Positions 1-10,800 of a DNA stretch of 63,506 nucleotides are shown here, piece by piece. The first letter of the stretch is position 1; every line of letters begins with the position of its first letter. The translations under genes were made by a program, and so were the position numbers. The DNA is taken from positions 1 through 63,506 of the forward strand of contig NZ_JAFBFG010000016.1 of assembly GCF_016909155.1 (NCBI RefSeq), read 5' to 3'. The notes under the pieces were generated by a model that was given only the letters and a program-made list of their open reading frames with translations, searched no databases and was not told where the DNA came from. The DNA is from Chryseomicrobium aureum (GTDB taxonomy: Bacteria; Bacillota; Bacilli; Bacillales_A; Planococcaceae).

Positions 1-252
1 CGTCTTTTCCTTTCTTCAGGTTTGTTAAGGACATTATATCCGTCAATTCCTGGACAAACAATACCGTCAACAAATTGACGTTTTTAATCAGCATTAACAC
101 TAATAAACAACAGACACTGTTGGAGGAACTACTGGCATTAGTCATACAACACAAATGATTTTTTTAAAGACAAAAAAACCGTCAAGTCATGGATGAAAAT
201 ATCCCTCAACTTACGGTAATTATCTAGCGTCATTAACACTTGTAGCATTTGC

Positions 253-513
253 TTATTTGTTTTTTTTCAATAATATCTTAACTACTAATACCCCTACAGC
301 ACCTAAACTAGTTAGTGCAACTGCACCACCATTTTTAATTCCTTTCCCAACACATTCTTTACAAAAAAATCCCATTTCAGTTATATTAGTGCATTCCTTG
401 TTTTTACAAATGTTAAATTCAGTCTGACATGAATCGCACTGATATTTATTTTCCTTGGTCGCATTAAACTTTCTTCTACGATTACAAATAGGGCAATTTG
501 CTTCAATCATCAT
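253..513 (-). CDS. Small zinc-ribbon protein with C-terminal membrane segment
   Basis: About 86 aa if read from the ATG at 513, which follows a GGGGAAG ribosome site. Longer in-frame starts have no such site. The N-terminal half carries paired cysteines (CPIC, CDSC, then C..KEC and CKEC), suggesting two zinc-ribbon knuckles. It is followed by a short hydrophobic stretch (ALTSLGAVGVLVVKILL) and a lysine-rich end, consistent with a single membrane anchor. The start overlaps the end of the 383-aa gene upstream, so the two are probably translated together. I do not recognise a specific family. A role in binding nucleic acid or protein at the membrane is only an inference from the zinc ribbon plus anchor. 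Confidence 0.65.
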   Translation of the reverse strand: MMIEANCPICNRRRKFNATKENKYQCDSCQTEFNICKNKECTNITEMGFFCKECVGKGIKNGGAVALTSLGAVGVLVVKILLKKNK

Positions 514-1654
514 TATCACTTCCCCAAATAATTTTCGGATCAACTAGATAAGAAACCTTCACATTTTTAAATTGAGTATCTGACAGTCTGTCATGCATTT
601 TATTGGCACTTTCAATAATGGCTTCATTTTCCTTAATGCTATCTATTAAAGGCAATTTTCTTGTTTGTAGTTTTTCATGCATATCAGATATTGTTATTTT
701 GTCATCAATGCTTATGTCTTTGATATTGAATATATATACCAGCTTGTTCGCTAAATCCAAAGAATATAATTTTACTTTCTCACTAAGCTTGGTATAGTAT
801 TTTTTTGAATTTTGATATTCACCAATAACTTGATAACATGTTCCGATTAATCCTAAAGTCTGAAAATAAATTTCTATTAGAAACCCAAATTCATCAATTA
901 GTTCTTTTGAGTTTTTAATGTAATTGCTATTATATTCCGCTCTATTTTTATTGAATATATCCCATACTTTCAGTCCTTCGATAAAATCTTCTTTAAGACT
1001 GTGTTGAATTTTACGTTTTAATACACCTTCAATTGTCGCTTCGAAAAAATTTGATAAAATTATTAGCTCTGCAATACAAGTATTAACTCTTTCAATAGCT
1101 CTCTGATTAGGAAGTGAATCTATAGCTTCTTCAATTACAGATTTTATTCCATTTAAAGTTGAGACCTTTTCTCGCCATAAAAATGCATTTATATGCTCTA
1201 TCTTTTCATCAATAGCTTCTAGTCTTCTTGAAATTTCTGCAGCCTGCATTTGACCTGATAAAGTGCATATACTTCTCGAAATGTTTGAAAGAGCAGTTGT
1301 TTGTTTAACTTTTCTCATATGTCTTTCAGCTTCTTGAAGCTTTGCTTTGCCTACAAACCTACCCGTTGTAGCGTTTCTTATTTCAATTGATCCTTTTTTT
1401 ATTATCAATTCTCCATTTGATATACCTTCTTGAAATTCGGGTGTTACTATTACTTCCCACAAACTCTGAGCGGTTTCTCCAACTGATTGAATTTCTTGTT
1501 TGAATTTTTGTTTGCCTTGCAATGCTTTTGCTACAGCATCCATGATTTCTGGTGGTAATTCAAAATCATGTTTATATTTCTTTTCTGAAGTATCATTTCT
1601 AAAGCTTATTTCGCCATTTTCATATTCGACTATATCTATTTTCTTCTCCTTCAA
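503..1654 (-). CDS. Hypothetical 383-aa protein, no recognised family
   Basis: Begins with TTG at 1654 behind a strong purine-rich ribosome site (GAGGGGGGGAG). The product is hydrophilic and predicted mostly helical. The first 110 residues contain a charged start and a GRFVGKAKLQEAERH segment; the middle is helical with no membrane span. Residues around 245-310 have a tyrosine-rich helical repeat character reminiscent of tetratricopeptide-like folds, though no clear TPR consensus is visible. Its stop overlaps the start of the zinc-ribbon gene, so they form a two-gene unit. The neighbourhood (restriction genes, regulator debris) suggests an accessory or defence-related cargo gene, but nothing in the sequence proves this. 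Confidence 0.6.
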   Translation of the reverse strand: MKEKKIDIVEYENGEISFRNDTSEKKYKHDFELPPEIMDAVAKALQGKQKFKQEIQSVGETAQSLWEVIVTPEFQEGISNGELIIKKGSIEIRNATTGRFVGKAKLQEAERHMRKVKQTTALSNISRSICTLSGQMQAAEISRRLEAIDEKIEHINAFLWREKVSTLNGIKSVIEEAIDSLPNQRAIERVNTCIAELIILSNFFEATIEGVLKRKIQHSLKEDFIEGLKVWDIFNKNRAEYNSNYIKNSKELIDEFGFLIEIYFQTLGLIGTCYQVIGEYQNSKKYYTKLSEKVKLYSLDLANKLVYIFNIKDISIDDKITISDMHEKLQTRKLPLIDSIKENEAIIESANKMHDRLSDTQFKNVKVSYLVDPKIIWGSDNDD

Positions 1655-1764
1655 AGTAAACTCCCCCCCTCTTTCATTCTATTCACACAATATGATAGTA
1701 AATTAAAGAGCAGCCAAAACTTAGTTGTTTACTGGCTGCTCTTTTGTTGAATTGAATTTCAATA

Positions 1765-1920
1765 TCATTCTTCATTTAGATACTCTTCGGTTTTAATTAT
1801 TACTTGCAGATTGTCACGACCGTTCTCAATTTTTGATAAGGTTTCTAGACCAATGCCTAGTTTCCAAGCTAGCGCTCTTTGTATTAGACCCTCGGCTTTA
1901 CATTTACAATTGACATCCAT
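1765..1920 (-). pseudogene. XRE-type helix-turn-helix remnant (51 codons)
   Basis: Too short to be a full regulator. The reading frame encodes LAWKLGIGLETLSKIENGRDN, written here in part: the core LAWKLGIG...LSKIENGR matches helices 2-3 of Cro/CI (XRE) domains. The first helix is missing: a stop lies two codons before the ATG. It follows two even smaller frames (1924-2004 and 2035-2088). I read it as the decayed end of a control gene formerly attached to the restriction operon. A functional micro-repressor is possible but unlikely without helix 1. Confidence 0.45.
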
Positions 1921-1923
1921 TGC

Positions 1924-2088
1924 TCATGATGACGGCAACCGGTAAGCATCGATGTCCTCATCCCAATCTTGTGCCCAGTCGTCATAATCTTTATTAAACT
2001 TCATGTCTATCTATGCCTTTATACCCACTGGCGTTCAAAGTTCTTCTTCTGTTTCATACATGAATCTAGGATATAAATTGCTTTTCAT
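1924..2088 (-). other. Two tiny ORFs downstream of res
   Basis: Reading on the minus strand, 2088-2035 encodes a 17-residue frame starting MKSNLYPRF behind GGTGATGATAG, and 2004-1924 encodes a 26-residue acidic frame starting MKFNKDYDDW. They sit between the end of res and the HTH remnant. They may be real micro-proteins or fragments of one frame-broken gene; there is no family match that I recognise. Confidence 0.25.
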
Positions 2089-2196
2089 ACTATCATCACC
2101 TTTTGGTCAAATTACAAACAGAGTGTATTTTGTTCGTCTCGTCTGCTAATTTGAGTAGAGCCATTAGGTACTGATAAAGCAAGTTTATATGCAGGT

Positions 2197-5184
2197 CTAT
2201 ATATCCATTTTGAATTTTTCATAACTGTTAGCGAGCTTATATGTGACACCGTTCTCAAGTGCAGCAAAATGCTTCCGACCACATGTGATCTTTCCATCCT
2301 CTTTCATTCGAAGATCCTCCTGTTCAGTGCTCCCCTTTGTCTCAACAACGAAGAATAAGGTTTCTACTCCTTCTTTTTCAACCAATACCGCCCAGTCGGG
2401 ATTGTAGTTGCCCAGCGGAGTATCTATTACGAATGACGAAGGAAGCTTAACAAATAACTTCACGTCTTCATCAGTATTAAGCTTCTCTGCGAATGCTCGC
2501 TCTACGCTAGAATCATAGCGAATGTAATTATAGACTGATTTGTCATTAGAAACTTCAACAGCATTGGCTTTCATGTAACCAACAAGCTCCTGATGCTCAA
2601 ATAAAGATTGTTGATAAAAGGCATGGTCACCAATTCGCTCATATTTGATTCCATCGATAATTAGCTTTTTCTTTTCTCTGTTAATGATTTTCATGACAGC
2701 TTCCATGAATGCTTGTGGATTCTTTTCAAAGTCCTTCAAACGCTTGGAACCAATCAAGATATCAACAAGTGTACGTCTTTTTAAATTTGTTTGTTCTTGT
2801 AAATAACGAAGGATATCTGGCAAACGACGTTTCTCTTCTACCGCTTCATATACACGCATGGTCTGTCCCTCACCTGAAACTCCAGACTGATCCACTTTTA
2901 ATAAGGCATTTTCTCGTTTGATTTTCCTAGCCTTGAAGGCGTCTAGCCTTTGTATTGCATCTATACAACGGATTTTAAGTGAATTAGAGTCCAAATCTAC
3001 CGAATAAGTCGTCTTGTACTTTATCTGGCTCCATAGTTGATTAAAATCATCGCTCAAGAGAACTTCTTTATTCAGTTTGATTTCCACTTCATCTTTCTTA
3101 TTGAAAATCGGTAACTTCTTAATGGATTTTCTTATGACCCCTTCAATATCATGCTTTATTTCTATAAATTCATCAGGAACATCGAAAGTATCAGCTGCAA
3201 TTGCTTCCTTCAGCTTCGTTTCAACTTTTCCTTTTTTATCAAGGTAGTTTTCTTTAACAAGGAAGGAGTACACTTTAGCAGAATACTCATAACCTACTTC
3301 TTTAGACTCCCCAGTGAGCTGATCGGTCATGGTAATTGTAGAGAAGGATTGTTCTTCAAGATATCCAAACTTCACACCAGTCTCATCTTCCATTTCCTTC
3401 TGAAGTGACTCTGCAAAATCTTGGTACGACTCATTTGCAATTACTGTAAGAATATTGATATTTTCATCATACTGTCTCTGACCATGCTGATTCACAGACA
3501 AGCGCAATCCTCGACCAATTTTTTGACGCTTAGTGAAAGGGTCTTTGGTTTCAACTAAAGTACAGATTTGGAAGACGTTTGGGTTATCCCAACCTTCTTT
3601 AAGAGCAGAGTGGGAAAAGATAAATCGCAACGGAGTTTCAAAACTTAGCAACTTTTCTTTTTCTTTCATGATGAGCTCAAATGTAGATTCATCATCTTTA
3701 TTCGAACGCAAACTACCATCTTTCGCAACATTACTGTCTTTATAGTTTCCACTTTTATCTTTTGAGAAGTATCCGTCATGAACTTCATCTGCACTTTGAT
3801 TCGATATATACTGGTCTTCTTCAAACAGGGATCGATATTTGGGTAACTTAATCAGAGTGGCATACTCTTCTTCAAAAATTTTGGCGTACTTCCCTTTTTG
3901 CCAAGGCTGCCCTTTTGGATAAATCCGATAGTTTTCTACTCTGTCTATAAAGAAGAGGGTAAGCACTTTGATTCCTTGATGGACAAGTCTCTTTTCCTTG
4001 TCTAAATGCGTGCGAACCGCTTCTCTTATTTGATATCTCTTGAGTAGATCATCATCAATACTACCGATCGACTCTCCCAGTTTCAGTGTCTTACCATTTT
4101 CGAATTCAATCAATTCGTTTCCTGGATAACAATCGATACCTCCTACAATATAACCACGATAAAGTTCTCGTTCTCCAGATACTAGATATAAATTTTTTTT
4201 GCTGTTAAGGTTTATTTCTTTTTTTACTCTTGTAACAGTACCATTCTTCTTTTTTTCATCAATTTCAATAGTAGCCTTATATCCATTTTTATTAGAAACA
4301 CTGACAAGCTTAATATATGGATCGTTAAAGTCGTCATCTGAATTAATGGATAGTACCTCAATCTTCTTAACAAGCTTTTTTTCATAAGCATCCACAGGGT
4401 CTAATTTGTACATCAGATTGTATGTGTCCCTATGAGTAGCAGAATATCGCAATTTACAAAGTGGATTTAATGAAGCGATAGCTTCCTTTGCTTTATCCGT
4501 GTTATCTACACTTTGTGGTTCATCAATAATTACGATAGGGTTCGTTTCTTGAATAAATTGAATCGGCTTTTTCCCGTTCATTGTGTCTCTTTCGCGATGG
4601 ATCAGGTTAGCCTTGTTTTCCTTTTCTGGATCATCGAAGCTTTTTTTAAACGCATCAATGTTAATTATCATTACTTCAATATTGGTGCTTGTTGCGTATT
4701 CACGTACTTGTTCCAATTTTGAAGAATCATATTTAAAATAGTGACAATGTTGTCCAGGGTACTCTTTTGCAAAATGTTCTTCGGTCATTTGAAGTGATTT
4801 ATAGACCCCTTCACGAATGGCAACACTAGGTACAACTATGATGAATTTTGAAAAACCATATAGCTTATTCAATTCGAATATGCTTCTTGTATACACATAT
4901 GTTTTTCCTGTTCCTGTTTCCATTTCGACTGTAAAGTTCCAGTCTTGAATATTCGTGCTCTTTTGAAGATGATTTCTCACCTGTACTTTTTGAATATTTT
5001 CAAGGACTTCCGCTTCTGACAACTCCAGCTTGTTTCCAATCCCAAGCTCAGTTATTTCTTGTCCAACAATATCACCCATGCTTACTGTGAAGTTTGATAC
5101 TTTTACTGTTTGGCCTTCAAAAATATCAGTAATGGAATGAATGGCATCAAGCTGATATTGTTGTTCATCAAACTTAATTTTCAT
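2197..5184 (-). CDS. res: Type III restriction enzyme Res subunit (helicase-nuclease)
   Basis: A 995-aa superfamily 2 translocase-nuclease that cuts DNA when bound to its Mod partner. Visible motifs: Walker A METGTGKT at residues 88-95; DEPQ at 221-224, the Walker B form usual for type III Res; YSAT near 247-250; and a motif V/VI region with EGWDNPNV and QKIGRGLRL. Near the C terminus NPDWAV followed by VVETKGS gives the PD-(D/E)xK nuclease site. Length matches typical Res (about 900-1000 aa). It starts with ATG behind AGGAGGA, 13 bases after mod, as the last gene of a four-gene operon. All key residues are present, so it is probably active. Confidence 0.95.
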   Translation of the reverse strand: MKIKFDEQQYQLDAIHSITDIFEGQTVKVSNFTVSMGDIVGQEITELGIGNKLELSEAEVLENIQKVQVRNHLQKSTNIQDWNFTVEMETGTGKTYVYTRSIFELNKLYGFSKFIIVVPSVAIREGVYKSLQMTEEHFAKEYPGQHCHYFKYDSSKLEQVREYATSTNIEVMIINIDAFKKSFDDPEKENKANLIHRERDTMNGKKPIQFIQETNPIVIIDEPQSVDNTDKAKEAIASLNPLCKLRYSATHRDTYNLMYKLDPVDAYEKKLVKKIEVLSINSDDDFNDPYIKLVSVSNKNGYKATIEIDEKKKNGTVTRVKKEINLNSKKNLYLVSGERELYRGYIVGGIDCYPGNELIEFENGKTLKLGESIGSIDDDLLKRYQIREAVRTHLDKEKRLVHQGIKVLTLFFIDRVENYRIYPKGQPWQKGKYAKIFEEEYATLIKLPKYRSLFEEDQYISNQSADEVHDGYFSKDKSGNYKDSNVAKDGSLRSNKDDESTFELIMKEKEKLLSFETPLRFIFSHSALKEGWDNPNVFQICTLVETKDPFTKRQKIGRGLRLSVNQHGQRQYDENINILTVIANESYQDFAESLQKEMEDETGVKFGYLEEQSFSTITMTDQLTGESKEVGYEYSAKVYSFLVKENYLDKKGKVETKLKEAIAADTFDVPDEFIEIKHDIEGVIRKSIKKLPIFNKKDEVEIKLNKEVLLSDDFNQLWSQIKYKTTYSVDLDSNSLKIRCIDAIQRLDAFKARKIKRENALLKVDQSGVSGEGQTMRVYEAVEEKRRLPDILRYLQEQTNLKRRTLVDILIGSKRLKDFEKNPQAFMEAVMKIINREKKKLIIDGIKYERIGDHAFYQQSLFEHQELVGYMKANAVEVSNDKSVYNYIRYDSSVERAFAEKLNTDEDVKLFVKLPSSFVIDTPLGNYNPDWAVLVEKEGVETLFFVVETKGSTEQEDLRMKEDGKITCGRKHFAALENGVTYKLANSYEKFKMDI

Positions 5185-5197
5185 ATTACCATTCCTC

Positions 5198-7033
5198 CTA
5201 AATCACTCGAATATCATCTACACCATAACGCTTGAGGATTTGCTGCGCATTTGTACGAACAGTATCGTCCTTAAACCCTTCATCATAAAAGACAATTCGT
5301 GCAGGTTGTTGTTTTGCCATTTCTTCAATGTGTAGTAACGTTAAGTCACGTTCTAGACATATCAAAAGATATCCCAAACCAACAGAAAAAACAGTCTTCC
5401 CAGCAATACTCTTTTCTTCAATTTGGATTGTTAAATCAATACCATATTTAAGTAATATCTCATAAACAACATCATCTTGAGTACGTCCTTCTTTAACTGG
5501 TTCTACCAAATCTAATAAGTCTTTTTCAAGATTCAAGGACTCTTCGTCCCAGATTTTTAGGTTTGTCTTATCTAGCTTAAAGACTTTAAACCCAACATCT
5601 AGTTGATTTATTCCTATCCCATTATCCTGTAAAATTTTCTTTCCTGCACGACGAATGCGTTCTTTCCCTATATCACAAATAGTTTTATAACCTGCTTTAT
5701 ATGCTTCTGACTCCTCATCACATTGTTCAGGTAATTGCACTAAGATAAATTTGTAATGAGCGTCTACTTGTTCATTTAACTCCATAACTGCATGTGCCAT
5801 TGTTGCTGACCCTGAAAAAAAGTCTAGGACAATATCTTCATCTTCTAGATTAGCCACAGTTAATAGTAATTTAAGCAACCTAACAGGCTTAGGACCATCA
5901 AAAACTCCAATATTATTAAACAGGGATTTGGTTTCTTGTTTTCCTTCTTGGTTGTGCCCAGCCTCATTATGAAAGATTATTGTATTCGGTCTCAAACCAT
6001 TCTGTACTTCAGATAAGAATGTTTTAAGTCTAGGAGTACCGTCTCCTTTGGTACCAAACCAAATTCGATTATCCTGCACTAGTTCATCAAATCTATCCTT
6101 ATTAACACTCCAATACCTGCCACTTGGCGGTGAACAAACTCGTCCGCTTGGTGTAACAATATCATATAACAGTTTACTAGAGCCAGATTTTGCAGAAAGG
6201 ACAACAGATGTCCATACTCCCCGTGGGTCATTGTCTGGATTTGAATAACCCTGTGGTATTTCATCACCTCTAGGTAACAATCCTACCTTCCACCCGTTAA
6301 CGTTACTTTGTATACTATTTTTACAGTAACATAGTATATGATCGTGCATTTTTGAGAAGTAAGTTGCATCGTTGGCACGGGAGAACTTTTTTTGCCATAT
6401 TAAGTTTGCAACAAAATTAGTTTCACCAAAAATTTCATCGCATATCTTACGTAAATTAGAAACCTCTGAATCGTCAATGCTAATAAATATTACACCGTTT
6501 TCTTTTAATAGATTCCTAGCTATCTTTAAACGGGGATACATCATATTTAACCAATCAGTATGATATCTTCCGTTTGTTTCTGGATTAGATTTCATACTCT
6601 CATTATTTTTTTCTTTATAGTTATTCAAATTATCATGAAAATCATCTTTATAAACAAAATCTTTACCCGTATTATATGGCGGATCAATGTAAATCATCTT
6701 TACTTTATTCCTATAAGAACTTTGTAAAACTCGCAACACTTCTAAATTGTCTCCTTCAATATAAAGGTTTTGTGTCGTATTCCAATTAACACTTTCCTCC
6801 TTAGAAGGTAGTAGTGTTCCTGTTGTTTGATTATGAGCAAGATGAATAGCTTCTGTTTTTCCATTCCAAGTGAACTCATATCGTTCTTTTTCCTTCTCGA
6901 CACTATCTCCAAGGGCAATTCGTAGTTTATCGAGATCAATCTTGTTTTCTGTTATGACTTCAGGAAATAATTCTTTTAGCTTTTCAATATTATCCTGAAC
7001 AACATTGAGTGTTTGTCCTTCTAACTTCTGCAA
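5198..7033 (-). CDS. mod: Type III DNA methyltransferase Mod subunit
   Basis: A 611-aa beta-class adenine-N6 or cytosine-N4 DNA methyltransferase that sets the recognition sequence of the type III system. The catalytic DPPY (in IYIDPPYNTGKDF, about residue 115) comes before the AdoMet-binding motif DFFSGSATM (about residue 405), the beta-class order. The region between them should contain the target recognition domain, here with many aromatic and glycine residues. Translation begins at a TTG directly after the TAA of the upstream DUF4391 gene, with AAAGGAG inside that gene, so coupling is likely. No frameshift or simple repeat tract suggestive of phase variation is visible. Confidence 0.93.
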   Translation of the reverse strand: MQKLEGQTLNVVQDNIEKLKELFPEVITENKIDLDKLRIALGDSVEKEKERYEFTWNGKTEAIHLAHNQTTGTLLPSKEESVNWNTTQNLYIEGDNLEVLRVLQSSYRNKVKMIYIDPPYNTGKDFVYKDDFHDNLNNYKEKNNESMKSNPETNGRYHTDWLNMMYPRLKIARNLLKENGVIFISIDDSEVSNLRKICDEIFGETNFVANLIWQKKFSRANDATYFSKMHDHILCYCKNSIQSNVNGWKVGLLPRGDEIPQGYSNPDNDPRGVWTSVVLSAKSGSSKLLYDIVTPSGRVCSPPSGRYWSVNKDRFDELVQDNRIWFGTKGDGTPRLKTFLSEVQNGLRPNTIIFHNEAGHNQEGKQETKSLFNNIGVFDGPKPVRLLKLLLTVANLEDEDIVLDFFSGSATMAHAVMELNEQVDAHYKFILVQLPEQCDEESEAYKAGYKTICDIGKERIRRAGKKILQDNGIGINQLDVGFKVFKLDKTNLKIWDEESLNLEKDLLDLVEPVKEGRTQDDVVYEILLKYGIDLTIQIEEKSIAGKTVFSVGLGYLLICLERDLTLLHIEEMAKQQPARIVFYDEGFKDDTVRTNAQQILKRYGVDDIRVI

Positions 7034-7798
7034 TTAGCACAACTCCTTTATTCTCAATAAATGTGTATTGATTTCCTGTTCTTGCCGCTTTATCTTCATA
7101 TGCAATTCCATCTTTTTACCGAAATCAACTTGGCCTTTCTGTTCAAGCTGCAATTGTTCGATATTCTTACGATGTTTTTGAACATTTCTTAATATGTTGA
7201 CTACTTCTTCTCGCTTGTCTTTACTGGTAGGTATCGTTCCGACTAACTGAATTACTTCTTCGCATTTTATCAATTGTTGAATATCCTCGTAAATGCTATA
7301 CAGGTTTTCAAAAGATAAATTTGAAACGACTAATGCGTTTAGAAATTTGGAATATGCGGTATCTTCTTCCCTAGGGTTAAACCAGTCGGTAATGGTAGGT
7401 TGTTCAACAACCACTTTGGTCTTGTCATTTTTATTAAGCCTTTTGTGACTGGTACTCAAAAGAATTCGACCTTCCGAAGAACCAGCTACTAATACGACTG
7501 GATTGGGAATAGCCTTGTGAATAGCACTTGCAATTTTATTGATATTTTTAGTGATTCTTAAATCGACATATATCCAAACTACTTCTGAATAATTGAATTC
7601 GTCATCTTGAAAGCTGGGAATATTCATACTTTGTTGATTCATAACACTTATTAAGTGCATCCCCTCAATATCAGAAGTAAACAATTCCTTTTCCGTCGTA
7701 GAAAGGTCGGTTTGAGTAAAAAAGGCTTTCTTTGGTATTTTACGGTTTAGCACGGTCCGTTGCGGTATCTGCAAACGATTAATCAACCATTCCCTCAT
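7034..7798 (-). CDS. DUF4391 family protein of the restriction operon
   Basis: A 254-aa protein recognised as DUF4391 from its N-terminal KRIPKKAFF..LSTTEKELFTSDIE block, the AIPNPVVLV strand and the LSTSHKR motif. The family is typically 220-257 aa and of unknown function. The C-terminal third (about 185-254) is charged and predicted to form a coiled coil, suggesting it bridges other subunits. It starts with ATG behind GGTGATGGA, 8 bases after the helicase gene, and is immediately followed by mod. Its fixed position between helicase and methylase suggests an accessory subunit of the same complex; this is inference. Confidence 0.8.
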   Translation of the reverse strand: MREWLINRLQIPQRTVLNRKIPKKAFFTQTDLSTTEKELFTSDIEGMHLISVMNQQSMNIPSFQDDEFNYSEVVWIYVDLRITKNINKIASAIHKAIPNPVVLVAGSSEGRILLSTSHKRLNKNDKTKVVVEQPTITDWFNPREEDTAYSKFLNALVVSNLSFENLYSIYEDIQQLIKCEEVIQLVGTIPTSKDKREEVVNILRNVQKHRKNIEQLQLEQKGQVDFGKKMELHMKIKRQEQEINTHLLRIKELC

Positions 7799-7806
7799 TC
7801 CATCAC

Positions 7807-10800
7807 CTACTTTATAACTAAAAATGATATCAATTCAAAGTCATCAGAAGTTGCAGCTGTTTCCTGTAAAAGACTAGAATTTCCGAGACTGAACAATGAC
7901 TCCATTCCTTTCTCTTCTACAATACCGAGAACAAATTCGACTGCCTTGTCTAGTAGATACTTGTAAGTAGACATGTCGTTCATATCCTCTGTTTCTTGAA
8001 CGAACTGATGAATCAACTCGTTGAACACGTCCCCTTGACCATTAGCAACTTTACGGAAGAGATCCAGTATCTGCTTTGTCTTTAAATGTCCTAGTCGAAC
8101 CTCTCCATCCATATTCATATAGACCAGATAATATGGATAAAGTGCGCTTGTTTCTTTTACTGGTGCTGCTGCATTGCGTTGTTTGATGCAGAATATTACC
8201 CCTGGTTCGGTATCAGAAGACGGAGCCAACTGAAGCGATGTAACTGCATGTAATCCTAGAGGGGCTGTTTCAACTTTCTTCTTATTGGTATCCATGTAAT
8301 CAAGTAAATCCATTTTAAAGTCGTTCAGGGTCAAATCTGTGATAGAGATTCCTCCAGAAATGTCTTCCAAATCAACAACCTCTTCTTGTAACTGCTTCAG
8401 TTGCTTTTTACGGTATTCCAAATCGTTCATTTGCTTCTTTTCATCGTATTCTATTACGTTCTCTTCACCCGTTGCTGAAATATCAAGGAGTACCATTCTG
8501 CCACTGACACGTGCTTCTAAATTAATGTACTCATCAAGATCCATGTTCGGCCAGAAGTTCACCAGTTGAATGACATCATTCTTGGAGCCTAATCGATCGA
8601 TTCGACCAAAGCGTTGGATGATTCGAACTGGGTTCCAGTGGATATCATAATTGATAAGGTAATCACAGTCTTGTAGGTTCTGACCTTCTGAAATACAGTC
8701 AGTTGCAATCAAGATATCAATTTCATCCAGTATTTTTGAATCGACTTTATTTCTTTCCTTTGAAACAGGTGAAAAATTCGTCAGTATAGAATTTAAATCT
8801 TTCTGGATTCCTTTCAATGTAGTCTGATTTACTCCAGAACCCGTAACTAGAGCTGAGTTAACACCATGTTTTTTTGCCACCCATACTGATAACTCTTTAT
8901 ATAAATAACTTGCTGTATCTGCAAAGGCAGTGAAAATGATGATTTTTTTATTTTCTCCATTGATAGGATGGAAGAGCTTTTGGTCAATCATGGATTTAAG
9001 TTGATTCAACTTGGCATCCCGTGGAGCTTGAACTTTTGCTGATTCAATGAGTAACTGCTCAAGCTTCTCTCTATCATCCTCTAGATCTTGCTTCCACTTA
9101 ATACGGTCGATATCTTGAAGCAGCACTTTCACCTTAGATCCTATTAACATGTTTTCAATATCCTCATCATCAATATCAATTTCATTAATATTAATATCGG
9201 CATTGGAGTATTGCTGAATATTATCAAGCTTCAGTAACAAATCGTCGATTTTTTTTAAAAGAGAAGCTACTGTCATACCGAATGAGTGAATGGAGCTTTC
9301 CATCCGTTTAAGCAAGTTAACCCTCATTAGATGAACAAGGCTTCGTTCACGGTCAATTTGTTTAAACACTGAACCGCCTTTCACTTTCTTATCATATTTA
9401 CGACTATACTCTTCTTGCTTTTCAGGCATTACATACTTCAGCGGTGAGTAAGCACTTAGATTTAATCTGTTAATGAGCTTATTGACTTCCTTTATTTCAG
9501 GGAATTCATTGTACTCATCAATATCAGCATATACGTTGCCTGGCTTTAATCGGTGTGGAAACTTACCAATCTCGGACATATCGTAGTATTTTTCAATATG
9601 TTTTCTTGAACGAGCGATGGTAACTGCATCAAGTAACTTGAAATAATCAAAGTTCAACATTTCCAAGAGATTGTCTGATTTTCGCTCGCCTTCATCTAAC
9701 TTGAGCCATTTATTGAAGGACAGTTGTGCTTTTCTTAACGTTTGTTCAATACTTTCAATACCTGCTGACTCCAAAGCTTCATCTTTACCTTCTGTGATAA
9801 AGGCGACTTGGTTTTTCAAATCATTCATTTTGTTGTTTACAGGCGTTGCTGATAGCATTAGAACCTTTGTCTTAACACCCGCTTTAATAATTTGATTCAT
9901 GAGTCTAGAATAACGAGTTTCCCTGTCATTTCTTGCCTGGTTATTCCTGAAATTATGTGACTCGTCAATAACGACTAAGTCGTAGTTACTCCAGTTCACA
10001 GTAGACAAATTAATATCTCCAGACAATCCGTCTGTACGACTCAAGTCGGTATGATTCAGTACATCGTAGTTGAAGCGATCCGTTGAAAGAATGTTTCTCT
10101 TATCGTTTTGAGTATAGATCAACCAGTTTTCTCTTAATTTTTTTGGACACAAAACCAGTACTCGATCATTTCTCAGCTCGTAATACTTAATAACTGCCAA
10201 GGCTTCGAAGGTCTTTCCCAAACCTACACTGTCTGCGATGATACAACCATTGTGCTTTTCCAATTTATCAATGGCTCCTAGCACACCATCTTTTTGGAAT
10301 TTATATAGCTTGTTCCAAATTGTAGTGTCTTTAAATCCTGTCTTTGATTTTACTATCGCATCTTCATCGAATTCTTCTAGGTAGTCACTAAAAATGTTGT
10401 AGAGCGTGACAAAGTAAAGGAATTCTGGAGAATGATCTTTATAAATTGCTGCCATTCTTTCCAAAACATTTTCTTTTACTTCTTCAATAATCGGCTCGTT
10501 TTGCCAAATGTCATTGAACCACTGAATATATTGTTTTGTTAACAGCGGCTCATCCATTAAAGTGTTCATATGAAGGTTTGGGGAATATGTATAGCCTAAT
10601 CCGCTGCTAGTAAAATCAGAGCTCCCTTGAATAGCTACTGAAGAACCATCTTTGTTTTCAATATGGACTAGGCGATTCTGTGTTAATGGTGATGTCAAAG
10701 ATTTCATCTTTACTTTCGAACTTATCCAGTCCGCACATTCTTTAGCGATTTTCGCCTGAGTAAGTTCATTCCGCATCTTAATTTCGAGTTCAGAACCAGA

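Noticed and set aside
1-252. Possible gene or regulatory site at the left edge
   Set aside because: No frame with a start signal and no hairpin strong enough to report.
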